A stretch of DNA of 64,000 nt, from positions 30,083-94,082 of the forward strand of contig JAQVXD010000006.1 of the NCBI GenBank assembly GCA_028709385.1, written 5' to 3'. Within the stretch, counting starts at the first letter, position 1, and each line of letters starts with the position of its first letter. Position numbers and translations under genes: made by a program. Positions 29,542 through 39,107 of this stretch are shown one piece after another. The DNA comes from Fermentimonas sp. Lineage in GTDB: Bacteria > Bacteroidota > Bacteroidia > Bacteroidales > Dysgonomonadaceae. Below the pieces are notes generated by a model. The model did no database searches, was not told where the DNA came from, and saw only the letters and a list, made by a program, of their open reading frames with translations.

Positions 29542-31410
29542 TTATTTAATATCTCTTTTCTGTGATCTCAACTTAAGTTCACGCTCTTTTTCTCTTTGTT
29601 TGATTTCTATTTCTCTCTTTCTCTCTCTTTCTTTAAGTTCCTTTTCCCGTTGCCTTATTCTCTCATTTCTCAGCTGTTCCCTTTTCTTAAGTTGATCAGA
29701 TCTGTCGATAACATTAACAGACTCTTTTGTCCTTTGCATCATTTCAGCTGCTTTTTGTTCGAGCGTCGACTTTAATTCCCTAATCACTTCCGCCGTTGCC
29801 TTTTCATCTGAAACCTTTAAAGAATCACCACCCGACACAGAGATTGAATCCGGTTTCAAAGATAATGATTCCTCAACATAATTTTTATCTTCTTTAGTTT
29901 CTGCCTTCAATAATCCTTCTTCCTGATGCAAAATTTCTGCTGCAGTTATATCCTCTGGGATTTTATCAATATTTGATAAATAGAATAATTTGTAATCTTC
30001 CAAAGAGTTGTTTTGAAGGATTTTATAATTCTCCACTGAAATTATTACCGGTGTGATGCTACCGGCTAAAGTTGATCTGTAAATTGTATCCGACCGGAGT
30101 AACTGAAGATAATTAGAAGCATCTTCGAAAGAGTTGAAGGATTCGAGTTTAAGAGCATCATGCATATTTAATCTTATAGGTGTGATATTATAGGTACGGA
30201 GTTTAAATTTAGAGAAATTAAAATTTGCCGTGGTATAAAGCAGTTCATTTATTCTGACAGATTGATCTGAAGGTAAAAGTATAAGTAAATGCGGAGACAG
30301 TTTATCTGTTGTAAACTCTTTATTAACTTCAGTGTTTGAATCTTTTTTCAGTACAGGATTAGTTATATCTCTTTTTAAATTAGCCTCCCAATAAAGGTGA
30401 AAAGTATCTTTATAATTGAGTTGAGAATTTTCATCGGAGGCAGAAACTACCTTATCAGAAACAGTTTTTATTTCTTCTTTAATCAGGTTTTGCTTAAGTA
30501 ATAAAGCAATAGAGTCAGCCTGCTGTTTTCCTGAAGATAATGCAAGCTGATAGTCAGTTGCATTTAGATATAGATCTTTTGGAGTATTTATCCTCTTCAA
30601 ATCTTTAAAAGAATTCAAAGCTCTCCCGTAATCCCCTGTCAATACATAAAGCTGACCAAGCAGAAACTGCAATCGTTTTTTTCTTATTGAGTTTTTCTCA
30701 CCTTCAATTTCTTTTCTTATCAAAGGTGCAGCTTCTGTAAACTGTCCACTCTCTAATAAATAGTGAGCCTGAAACTCAGTAAATAGTCTGTTCAGTTTAT
30801 CTGGCAATTTGCGACTATTAAGGATGTAAATCAGGTTCTGAGCATCATAATACCTTTTCATTTCGGTATACGCTCTCAACATCCATATTTGTACTTCTGA
30901 CCTCTTGTTCAGATCATCAGGGAATATTTTTACTGTTACAGAAAACACAGACAGTGCCTGATCATAATCGCCATTCTGAAGATGAGCCTTTCCCAACAGA
31001 AGCCATACGTTGTAAATAAAAGGGTTAAATTCTTCCTGTCTCAGCCAGTTCCTGTACTCTTCAGAATATGCTTTAGCAGGATCTCTTCTTGGCTTTGCAG
31101 ATATTGAGTGATCGCTGATTGCCTTTTCAGTCTTATCAATAACAATGTCGAAAGGTCCCCCCGCCTGCAATTTATCTTTATCTGAATAGTAAGGAAACAT
31201 CGATAGTAATTCAAAACTGTTTTCCGGAAAGATTGTCAGTGGGTCATCCAGTAAATTATCGTAAGTTTCCTGAGTACTATGGAAGATGTTGTAGCGTGTT
31301 CTAAGTTCATGGTACGCACGAGAAGAGGGAGTGTTTCTCCCGGTTGAACAACTTAGACCGAGAATAACACACAACGACGACAAGAAAATATTTCCTGATT
31401 TTCTCTTCAA
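29542..31410 (-). CDS. porW: TPR lipoprotein, PorW/SprE-like (type IX secretion associated)
   Basis: Lipobox LGLSCST; N-term YHELRTRYNIFHSTQETYDNLL with TPRs; strongly charged C-terminal tail; family assignment by recall of PorW/SprE architecture. Confidence 0.6.
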   Translation of the reverse strand: MKRKSGNIFLSSLCVILGLSCSTGRNTPSSRAYHELRTRYNIFHSTQETYDNLLDDPLTIFPENSFELLSMFPYYSDKDKLQAGGPFDIVIDKTEKAISDHSISAKPRRDPAKAYSEEYRNWLRQEEFNPFIYNVWLLLGKAHLQNGDYDQALSVFSVTVKIFPDDLNKRSEVQIWMLRAYTEMKRYYDAQNLIYILNSRKLPDKLNRLFTEFQAHYLLESGQFTEAAPLIRKEIEGEKNSIRKKRLQFLLGQLYVLTGDYGRALNSFKDLKRINTPKDLYLNATDYQLALSSGKQQADSIALLLKQNLIKEEIKTVSDKVVSASDENSQLNYKDTFHLYWEANLKRDITNPVLKKDSNTEVNKEFTTDKLSPHLLILLPSDQSVRINELLYTTANFNFSKFKLRTYNITPIRLNMHDALKLESFNSFEDASNYLQLLRSDTIYRSTLAGSITPVIISVENYKILQNNSLEDYKLFYLSNIDKIPEDITAAEILHQEEGLLKAETKEDKNYVEESLSLKPDSISVSGGDSLKVSDEKATAEVIRELKSTLEQKAAEMMQRTKESVNVIDRSDQLKKREQLRNERIRQREKELKERERKREIEIKQREKERELKLRSQKRDIK

Positions 31411-31458
31411 TTCAGCATACTGTTGTTTTCTAGTATTATTAACTCTAAAAGTGAGACT

Positions 31459-32307
31459 TTATTGTTTTACAGTATCACTAACAGGTCTGTTTGCAGTATG
31501 CAATATTATATTATTTACGACTTTAGCTATAAAGTACATCAGAATAAGTACAAAAATAATAAATGCACCGGAAGGTACATTAAGGTAGTAAGACAGGAAT
31601 AACCCCAAAACACATCCGATAAAACTGAAGATAATAGAAAGTGATATTATTTTGGAGTAATTGACAGTAAACAGGTTAGCTGTCATTTGAGGAACCGTTA
31701 TAAGTGACATAAGAAGTACAATCCCTACAAGCCTTATACTTAGCACGATTGTAACAGCTATGAATAACATCATCGTATATTCTATGAACTGGGTAGGTAT
31801 TCGTCTTGTCCTGGCAAATTCAGAGTCAAATGAAACAGAGATAATATCGTGGTAAAACAGTACAAAAAACAGCACGAGGATTATTGATAGAATTATTAAA
31901 GACAATATATCCGTACGCGTAATGGTAAGTATATTTCCAAAAAGATATTCTGAAAGATTAGGGGCATAGCCCGGAGTAAGAAATGTGAGAACAATACCGA
32001 TAGCCATACCCAGCGACCAGAACACAGCTATTGCAGAATCCTCTCTAACGCCCTGTTTTCGTGATAACCATTGAATACCGAACGCGGAGAAAATAGAAAA
32101 AATCATTGCTGAAAGAATCGGCGGCAGCGAAAAATAAAAGCCAATGCCCAATCCCCCGAAAGAAGCGTGTGTAATACCGCCGCTAATGAATACAAGTCGC
32201 CTTGAGACTACATATGTGCCAATGATTCCGCAGGCTATGCTTGCAAACAGACTGCCAATGATGGCATTCCTGAAAAAGGCATAATCAAAAAGTTCAACTA
32301 TATTCAT
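31459..32307 (-). CDS. Metal (Zn/Mn) ABC transporter permease, ZnuB/MntB family
   Basis: ABC-3 permease pattern: FFRNAIIGSLFASIACGIIGTYVVSRRLVFISGGITHASFGGLGIGFYF. Confidence 0.92.
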   Translation of the reverse strand: MNIVELFDYAFFRNAIIGSLFASIACGIIGTYVVSRRLVFISGGITHASFGGLGIGFYFSLPPILSAMIFSIFSAFGIQWLSRKQGVREDSAIAVFWSLGMAIGIVLTFLTPGYAPNLSEYLFGNILTITRTDILSLIILSIILVLFFVLFYHDIISVSFDSEFARTRRIPTQFIEYTMMLFIAVTIVLSIRLVGIVLLMSLITVPQMTANLFTVNYSKIISLSIIFSFIGCVLGLFLSYYLNVPSGAFIIFVLILMYFIAKVVNNIILHTANRPVSDTVKQ

Positions 32308-32321
32308 TATTGATTACAACA

Positions 32322-32753
32322 TCAAGCGTGCATTTTGTGCATTCTCAGTTCATTCACAAACATCAGAACTTCGTCTTTCATCTGATCAGGAACAGATATA
32401 CTTCTCATCTGAAGGCTTCTTACCCATCTTGGCTTCTCTTCATCCAAAATTGTATAAAACACCTCTCTGAACTCTTCAACTTCAGTTTCATTGAATCTTG
32501 AAGAATCACGATATGAGTATTTGTCAAGCTCCTCATCATCAAAATATTCGGGCTTCTCTGCAAATGCCGCAATCAGACTGTCCTTTTCACATATCTCGTG
32601 AGCTCCGCAGCAACCGCCCTGACTCAGGTCTATTGCAGGAGGTGGTAATTCGCGTTCAGTGGTATTTCCTCTTTTACGTTGTATATAATTTGTGATTGTA
32701 AGTGCTACAACAAAAAACAATACTATAGCGATAAATAATACAATAGGTTGCAT
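32322..32753 (-). CDS. Small membrane-anchored protein with CCGAHEIC motif, unknown function
   Basis: N-terminal TM MQPIVLFIAIVLFFVVALTITNYIQ then DLSQGGCCGAHEICEKDSLIAAF. Confidence 0.75.
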   Translation of the reverse strand: MQPIVLFIAIVLFFVVALTITNYIQRKRGNTTERELPPPAIDLSQGGCCGAHEICEKDSLIAAFAEKPEYFDDEELDKYSYRDSSRFNETEVEEFREVFYTILDEEKPRWVRSLQMRSISVPDQMKDEVLMFVNELRMHKMHA

Positions 32754-32757
32754 AATT

Positions 32758-33990
32758 TTATTTCCTTTCTTCGATTACAAATCCCGCATGTTTTAAATCT
32801 TCCCAGAATTTAGGATATGATTTATAAACAACATCCGGGTTGTTTATTATTATTGATTGATTAGTGATAGCACCCGGTGCAAAAGACATAGCCATACGAT
32901 GATCGTCGTAAGTGTCAATTGCCGGTTCTTTTTCAGGTGTACAGCGTTCACCATCCCATTCCAGCATGCCAATTTCATTCTCTATGAGAATATATCCCAG
33001 TTTTTTTAATTCATTTATTAATGCCTGCACCCTGTCTGTTTCCTTAATCTTTAAACTTTGAATACCTGAAAAAAGAAAGGGTACATTTTTAAAACAACAA
33101 GTTGCTGCAAAAGTTTGAGCAAGGTCGGGTTCGTTTATAAAATTGTGGAAGAACTTTTTTGTTTTCTTTTTTTGACTTCGAATAATAATTCCGTCAGAAG
33201 TATATTCTGTTGTTACGCCAAGATCATTAAACAGGTTAGCTACATTTGAGTCTCCCTGCATACTTTCTTTACTCACACCAATAAGCTTTATTTCCGAACC
33301 TGGTAGAAGAGACACAATTTCATACCAGTATGAAGCAGCAGTCCAGTCGGATTCAACAACCATATCCACAGCTTTATATCTCTGGGGTTTAACTGATATG
33401 CTATTTCCTTCCCATTTAGCATGAACACCGCATTGCGACATCATACCCATAGTCAGATCGATATATGGCTTTGAAACAACCTCCTTCTCAATATGCATGA
33501 TCAGACCCTTTTCCATTAAAGGGGCAACCATCAATAAAGCAGAAATAAATTGCGAGCTTATATTTCCTGACAAATAAACCTCTCCTCCCTTAAGCTTTTT
33601 GCCCTTTATTTTTAGAGGAGGGAATCCCTCTTTTTCAAGATATTCTATGTCAGCTCCCAAAGCGGACAGAGTTTCCACTAAAGGATGAATAGGACGTTGA
33701 TGCATTCTCTCAGTTCCCTTTATAATCCATTCACCCTCCATTCCGGCCAGGAAAGCAGTAAGAAACCGCATCGCTGTTCCTGCAGCCTTAATATCGAATA
33801 TGTTTGAGTCGGAATTAAATGCATCTATCAGAACTTTCGTGTCATCACAATCAGACAAGTTCTCTATTGGTGCAGAACTGAGACTCAGTGCGTTGAGGAT
33901 AAGAGCCCTGTTGCTGATACTTTTTGAAGCCGGAAGCTGAATAGTTGTTTTTATAGTTTCCGGCGAATATATTTTATATTGAAATTGCAT
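32758..33990 (-). CDS. aroA: 3-phosphoshikimate 1-carboxyvinyltransferase (EPSP synthase); ORF open to 34023
   Basis: PASKSISNRALILNAL; GTAMRFLTAFLAG; KETDRVQALINELKKLG; DDHRMAMSFAP. Confidence 0.95.
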   Translation of the reverse strand: MQFQYKIYSPETIKTTIQLPASKSISNRALILNALSLSSAPIENLSDCDDTKVLIDAFNSDSNIFDIKAAGTAMRFLTAFLAGMEGEWIIKGTERMHQRPIHPLVETLSALGADIEYLEKEGFPPLKIKGKKLKGGEVYLSGNISSQFISALLMVAPLMEKGLIMHIEKEVVSKPYIDLTMGMMSQCGVHAKWEGNSISVKPQRYKAVDMVVESDWTAASYWYEIVSLLPGSEIKLIGVSKESMQGDSNVANLFNDLGVTTEYTSDGIIIRSQKKKTKKFFHNFINEPDLAQTFAATCCFKNVPFLFSGIQSLKIKETDRVQALINELKKLGYILIENEIGMLEWDGERCTPEKEPAIDTYDDHRMAMSFAPGAITNQSIIINNPDVVYKSYPKFWEDLKHAGFVIEERK

Positions 33991-34074
33991 TATTAAAATG
34001 GAGTTTAAATGCAAAAATAACATTTTAAACTATAAGTTTTACAGAAGAAGTATACTTTTATATTGTTTTAGTGT

Positions 34075-35412
34075 TTAACCTGCCAATCCGTATATGAATA
34101 TTGATAATATTGCAATTGGTGCAATATAACGCAAAAGGAAAATGTAGAATTTTAAAAATCCAACGCTGAATTTAAGTTTCCCTTCATTGGTAATCTGAGC
34201 TGCAACCAATTGTTTGTTCAGATACCATCCCACGAAAATGCTGATAAACAAACCCCCGACAGGCAACATATATTTTGCTGACGCCATATCCAGGAAGTTA
34301 AAGAATGTAGAGGAGTAAGATGAAATTATTCCAAGAATTATTACTCCGGTTGTCACAAGCATAGTGCTTTTTTTACGCGAAATTTTATACTCCTCATAGA
34401 GATACAGTGTAACAACTTCCATAAGTGATATCGTTGAAGTCAGAGCTGCCAGTGCTAATAGACAGAAAAACATAGAGGACCATGCTATTGAAGCAGGCAT
34501 TTGATTAATAAGTTCGGGTATCGTTATAAAAAGCAAACCGGGACCTCCTGCAACCAGTTCATTTACAATTGTGTCCGAATTGGAGGTAAGCGCAAATGCA
34601 GCAGGAAAAATAATTATTCCGGAAAGTATTGCAACCAGGGTGTCTAATATAGATACCTGAGCAGCAGTTTTAGTCAGGTTGACTTTATTATTAAAATATG
34701 AACCATAAGTTATTAGGCATCCCATACCTATCGAAAGTGAAAAGAAGGCTTGCCCCATGGCATCAAGAAAAACTGTTTGCTTTATATGCTCCATATTGGG
34801 TTTGAATAGGAATTTCAGACCATTTGAAGCACCTTCAAGAGTCGCTGATCTGACAGCAAGTATTATTAACAGCAGGAACAATACCGGCATAAAGATTTTA
34901 GCTGACTGTTCAATCCCTTTTCTAACCCCCGATATGATAAAAAATGCTGTGAGCAATGTGAAGACAATCATCCATATTGTCTGCTGCAAGGGATTACTGA
35001 GAATATTATTAAAGTGTGAATTGAAATCTGTTACTGAGTGAAGGTTGCCCGTGATAGACTGAATAAAATAGATTAGCGTCCATCCGGCTACTACCATGTA
35101 GAAGCCCATGATAATGAAACCTGTCAGTACACCAAGGCGGCCTATCCATTTCCATGGGGTGCCAGGTGCAAGTTTGTGAAAGGCGCCTGCAGTATTTGCC
35201 CTGGATGATCTCCCTATTATAAATTCACTCATCATGACCGGAATACCAAAAAAGAGAATACAGGCAATGTAAATAAAAATAAATATAGCACCTCCTCCGT
35301 CAGCAGTCTGGCTTGGGAATCTCCATATATTGCCAAGGCCAACCGCTGAGCCGGCTGCCGCAGCAACAACACCTATTTTAGAGGCAAAAGTAACTCTTTT
35401 TATATTCTCCAT
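34075..35412 (-). CDS. Sodium-dependent (NSS/SNF family) transporter
   Basis: AAAGSAVGLGNIWRFPSQTADGGGAIFIFIYIACILFFGIPVMMSEF. Confidence 0.94.
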   Translation of the reverse strand: MENIKRVTFASKIGVVAAAAGSAVGLGNIWRFPSQTADGGGAIFIFIYIACILFFGIPVMMSEFIIGRSSRANTAGAFHKLAPGTPWKWIGRLGVLTGFIIMGFYMVVAGWTLIYFIQSITGNLHSVTDFNSHFNNILSNPLQQTIWMIVFTLLTAFFIISGVRKGIEQSAKIFMPVLFLLLIILAVRSATLEGASNGLKFLFKPNMEHIKQTVFLDAMGQAFFSLSIGMGCLITYGSYFNNKVNLTKTAAQVSILDTLVAILSGIIIFPAAFALTSNSDTIVNELVAGGPGLLFITIPELINQMPASIAWSSMFFCLLALAALTSTISLMEVVTLYLYEEYKISRKKSTMLVTTGVIILGIISSYSSTFFNFLDMASAKYMLPVGGLFISIFVGWYLNKQLVAAQITNEGKLKFSVGFLKFYIFLLRYIAPIAILSIFIYGLAG

Positions 35413-36878
35413 TCGGCACCGGTTTTGGTGTCTTTTATTTCAACACCTGCCGCTAACAGTTCATCACGTATTTTATCTGAAGTACCCCAGTCCCTGTTTT
35501 CGCGTGCTGTTTTTCTTATATCCAGAATTAAATTCATTAATCCCTCAATAATATTGCTGTCCGTGAAGCTTTTAGTTTCATCTGTAAGTCCTAGTATATC
35601 AAAGACAAAGGTATTTATTAACCCCTTAAGTTTTTCCAGGTCATCTGATGTAATTGTTTCACTGTTATCATTGCAGGAGTTTATAATACGCACTGCATCA
35701 AACAGATGAGCAATTAAAACCGGACTGCTGAAATCATCATCCATTGCAGCGTAGCAATTTTCTTCGAGTGAAGCTATATCTACAGTTGATACATCAGAGG
35801 GGACAATCTTATCAAGTGTGGAAATACTGCCCATAAGTCTTTTGTATCCCTTCTCGGCCGCCTGAAGAGCCTCATTTGAGAAGTCAAGCGTGTTACGGTA
35901 GTGCGACTGCAGCATAAAGAAACGTACAGTCATAGGAGAATATCCTCTTTCCAGTAGTGGGTGATCTCCGGTGAAAAGCTCTTTAGGTAAAAAACCGTTT
36001 CCTGCTGATTTGGACATCCTGACACCATTTACAGTGAGCATATTAGTGTGCAGCCAATACTTTACAGGCTCGCTGTGATGGCAAGCTTTAGACTGTGCTA
36101 TCTCGTTAGTGTGGTGAGTAGCCTGAAGATCCATTCCGCCACCGTGAATATCAAATGTGGTGCCAAGATATTTAGTACTCATTGCAGAGCATTCTATATG
36201 CCAGCCGGGAAACCCCATTCCCCACGGAGAAGGCCATTGCATAAGTGTTTCAGGCTTTGCCGCTATCCACAGAGCAAAGTCAAGGCGACCATGTTTCTCG
36301 TCCTGCCCGCTTAGTTCACGTGTACCCTCAAGCAAATCCTCAAGTTTTCTGTTGGTCAGAATCCCATATTCATGCTCCTTGCTATATTTCTCTACATCAA
36401 AATAAACAGATCCGTTAACCTCATAAGCAAAACCGTCATCCAGAATTTTCTTGATCATCTCAATCTGCTCGATTATGTGACCTGTTGCAGTTGGTTCGAT
36501 ACTTGGAGGGAGAGTATTAAAGAGGGAAAGCACCTCGTGAAAACCAAGCGTGTATTTCTGAACGATCTCCATCGGTTCAAGTTGTTCAATTTTGGCTCTT
36601 TTGGCAAACTTATCATCACCTTCATCTCTGTCGCCCTCGAGGTGACCTGCATCTGTAATATTACGCACATAGCGCACCTTATAGCCCAAGTGGAGGAGGT
36701 ATCTGTAAATCAGGTCAAATGAGATAAATGTACGGCAATTACCTAAATGGATATCACTATATACAGTAGGTCCGCACACATACATTCCCACAAATGGGGG
36801 GTGTAGAGGTTCAAACGGCTCTTTTTCTCTGCTTAGTGTATTGTAAACCGTTAATTCTCTGCTTTTTAATCCATCCAT
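35400..36878 (-). CDS. cysS: Cysteine--tRNA ligase; ORF open to 36914
   Basis: GMYVCGPTVYSDIHLGNCRTF; HIECSAMSTKYLG; KMSKS-like MSKSAGNG. Confidence 0.97.
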   Translation of the reverse strand: MDGLKSRELTVYNTLSREKEPFEPLHPPFVGMYVCGPTVYSDIHLGNCRTFISFDLIYRYLLHLGYKVRYVRNITDAGHLEGDRDEGDDKFAKRAKIEQLEPMEIVQKYTLGFHEVLSLFNTLPPSIEPTATGHIIEQIEMIKKILDDGFAYEVNGSVYFDVEKYSKEHEYGILTNRKLEDLLEGTRELSGQDEKHGRLDFALWIAAKPETLMQWPSPWGMGFPGWHIECSAMSTKYLGTTFDIHGGGMDLQATHHTNEIAQSKACHHSEPVKYWLHTNMLTVNGVRMSKSAGNGFLPKELFTGDHPLLERGYSPMTVRFFMLQSHYRNTLDFSNEALQAAEKGYKRLMGSISTLDKIVPSDVSTVDIASLEENCYAAMDDDFSSPVLIAHLFDAVRIINSCNDNSETITSDDLEKLKGLINTFVFDILGLTDETKSFTDSNIIEGLMNLILDIRKTARENRDWGTSDKIRDELLAAGVEIKDTKTGAEWRI

Positions 36879-36993
36879 GTCAATTTGATCTTTTATATAA
36901 ACGCAAAAATACAAATTTTAGTGGTATCATCTTCAGATTTAATAAAAAAAGAAAAAAGTAGTAATATCTCATTAAGTTTATACTTAAATTTAA

Positions 36994-37001
36994 TACTTTT
37001 G
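36994..37001 (+). promoter_or_regulatory. Candidate -7 promoter element (TACTTTTG) upstream of DUF5020 gene
   Basis: Matches TAnnTTTG, 38 nt upstream of ATG 37039. Confidence 0.45.
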
Positions 37002-37038
37002 CGCTCTTATAATAATTAACTTTTATTTAAATAATTTT

Positions 37039-37764
37039 ATGTCACGCAAAATAATTCTAACGTTCTCTCTGTTTTGTCTGCTTATGTCTACACAGGCACA
37101 GAATCTTCAGTTGCATTTTGATCCGCGAAGTTCACTCTATAGAGATGAGGTCTCCGGTGTTAATTATCTGACCGCGACATTTGAATTTTACAAACCAGAC
37201 CAGTGGGGTAACACATTCATGTTTGTGGACTTCGATTTCAGCTTTAACAAAGGTAATCCCGGATTAATATATGGCGAAATTGCGAGGGAGTTTAAAATTG
37301 GTGATTTTCCTCTTCTCCCGCACATTGAATATAACGGAGGTTTGGGTCTGGTAAGAGGTACAGGCTCAGGTTTCTCAATTCCCGGTGCATATCTTGCAGG
37401 TTTTGGATATCCGTTTCAATTGGGTAATTTTTATATGAATACATATCTTGCGTATAAACTAAACGCATTCGAACAGGCTAGTAATGATGTCCAATGGACA
37501 GTTACCTGGAATGCTTCCCTGGCGGGGAACAAGATCTCCCTGGGAGGATTTATGGACCTATGGACCGAAGACAAATCATTCACAGAAGGCAATGATGCAA
37601 GCGGTAAGAAGGTAGTCTTACTGAGCGAACCACAAATTTGGTTCAATATCACACCCAACTTTGCACTGGGAAGCGAAGTGGAATTGAGCTATAATTTTGT
37701 GAATAAATTTGCCGAGAGTAAGCTTTACGCCATACCTACCCTGGCAACTAAATGGATTTTCTAA
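37039..37764 (+). CDS. DUF5020 family outer-membrane-type beta-barrel protein
   Basis: Signal peptide; LQLHFDPRSSLYRDEVSGVNYLTATFEFYKPDQWGNTFMFVDFDF; C-terminal aromatic residue. Confidence 0.8.
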   Translation: MSRKIILTFSLFCLLMSTQAQNLQLHFDPRSSLYRDEVSGVNYLTATFEFYKPDQWGNTFMFVDFDFSFNKGNPGLIYGEIAREFKIGDFPLLPHIEYNGGLGLVRGTGSGFSIPGAYLAGFGYPFQLGNFYMNTYLAYKLNAFEQASNDVQWTVTWNASLAGNKISLGGFMDLWTEDKSFTEGNDASGKKVVLLSEPQIWFNITPNFALGSEVELSYNFVNKFAESKLYAIPTLATKWIF

Positions 37765-37784
37765 TTATTAAGTAAAGATTGATT

Positions 37785-39095
37785 ATGCTTGAAAAGATAT
37801 TTAAATTAAAGAAAAACAAGACAACAGTACGTACAGAGCTGGTAGCCGGTGTTATTACCTTTCTGACGATGTCGTATATATTAGTTGTCAATCCGAATAT
37901 TTTGAGTGCAACAGGAATGGATAAGTCTGCGTTGTTTACGGCAACTGCTCTTGCAAGTGTTTTAGGTACACTGTTTATGGCATTTATTCCAAATCTGCCT
38001 ATAGCGCAGGCACCGGGAATGGGACTAAACTCATTTTTTGCGTTCTCGGTTGTACTGGGACTTGGGTATTCATGGCAGATGGCTCTGACGGCAGTATTCA
38101 TCGAAGGTATAATATTTTTGATACTTACTTTCTTTAATGTGCGGGAATTGATTGTAAAAAGTATTCCAAGTACGATTAAAGATGCAATTCCTGTAGGTAT
38201 AGGGCTTTTCATTACTTTCCTGGGACTGCAAAACGCCGGATTAATAGTAAAAGATGAAAATACAATGTTAACCCTCGGATCAATGTCAGATCCTCATATC
38301 TGGGTTGCATCACTCGGACTTATCCTCACTGCAGTTTTGTATTATAAGAAAATTCACGGATCTTTCCTTATAGGTATAGTTGCAGCAACAGTATTTGCTC
38401 TGATATTAGGTTTGGTTCAGATGCCAACAGGCGGTCTGGTGTCACTGCCCCCGAGCATATCTCCCATATTCATGAAATTTGAATGGGGCAACATATTCAC
38501 TCTCGATATGCTGATTGTAGTATTTACTTTCCTGTTTGTGAATCTGTTCGATACAATAGGAACTTTACTGGGTGTTGCATCAAAAATTGGTTTAACTGAT
38601 AAGGATGGAAGCTTTCCGCAGATAAAGAAAGCCCTTTTTGCAGATGCACTGGGGACTACTTTCGGAGCTGTTTTAGGAACAAGTACCGTTACTTCATATG
38701 TTGAAAGTGCTTCAGGTGTTGCAGCAGGAGGCAGAACCGGACTTACTGCTTTTTCCACAGCAACAATGTTTTTCCTTGCCCTGTTTCTTGCTCCTCTGTT
38801 TCTTATGGTGCCAGCTTCGGCAACAGCTCCAGCGCTTATATTGGTTGGACTTTTTATGATTTCCTCTGTTGTGAGGATCAACTTCAATGATATGACAGAA
38901 GCACTGCCTGCTTTCCTTACTATAGTTATGATGCCTTTTGCATTCAGCATTGCCCAGGGGATTGTGTTTGGCATGCTCTCTTTTGTATTGCTAAAAGCAT
39001 TAAGTGGAAAATGGAAACACATTTCCGTAACAATGTGGGTTATATTTGTATTGTTTGTCATAAAACTTGTATTGGATGGAATGCAGGTTATGTAG
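37785..39095 (+). CDS. NCS2 family (AzgA-like) purine/xanthine permease
   Basis: RTELVAGVITFLTMSYILVVNPNIL; PIAQAPGMGLNSFFAFSVV; FVNLFDTIGTLLGVA; GTSTVTSYVESASGVAAGGRTGL. Confidence 0.95.
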   Translation: MLEKIFKLKKNKTTVRTELVAGVITFLTMSYILVVNPNILSATGMDKSALFTATALASVLGTLFMAFIPNLPIAQAPGMGLNSFFAFSVVLGLGYSWQMALTAVFIEGIIFLILTFFNVRELIVKSIPSTIKDAIPVGIGLFITFLGLQNAGLIVKDENTMLTLGSMSDPHIWVASLGLILTAVLYYKKIHGSFLIGIVAATVFALILGLVQMPTGGLVSLPPSISPIFMKFEWGNIFTLDMLIVVFTFLFVNLFDTIGTLLGVASKIGLTDKDGSFPQIKKALFADALGTTFGAVLGTSTVTSYVESASGVAAGGRTGLTAFSTATMFFLALFLAPLFLMVPASATAPALILVGLFMISSVVRINFNDMTEALPAFLTIVMMPFAFSIAQGIVFGMLSFVLLKALSGKWKHISVTMWVIFVLFVIKLVLDGMQVM

Positions 39096-39107
39096 AATAG
39101 ACTAACA

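Noticed and set aside
37748-38212. 154-aa minus-strand ORF opposite NCS2 permease N-terminus
   Set aside because: Antisense shadow; no domain signature.
38417-39061. 214-aa minus-strand ORF opposite the NCS2 permease
   Set aside because: Antisense shadow of a well-supported transporter gene; low-complexity translation without recognisable motifs.
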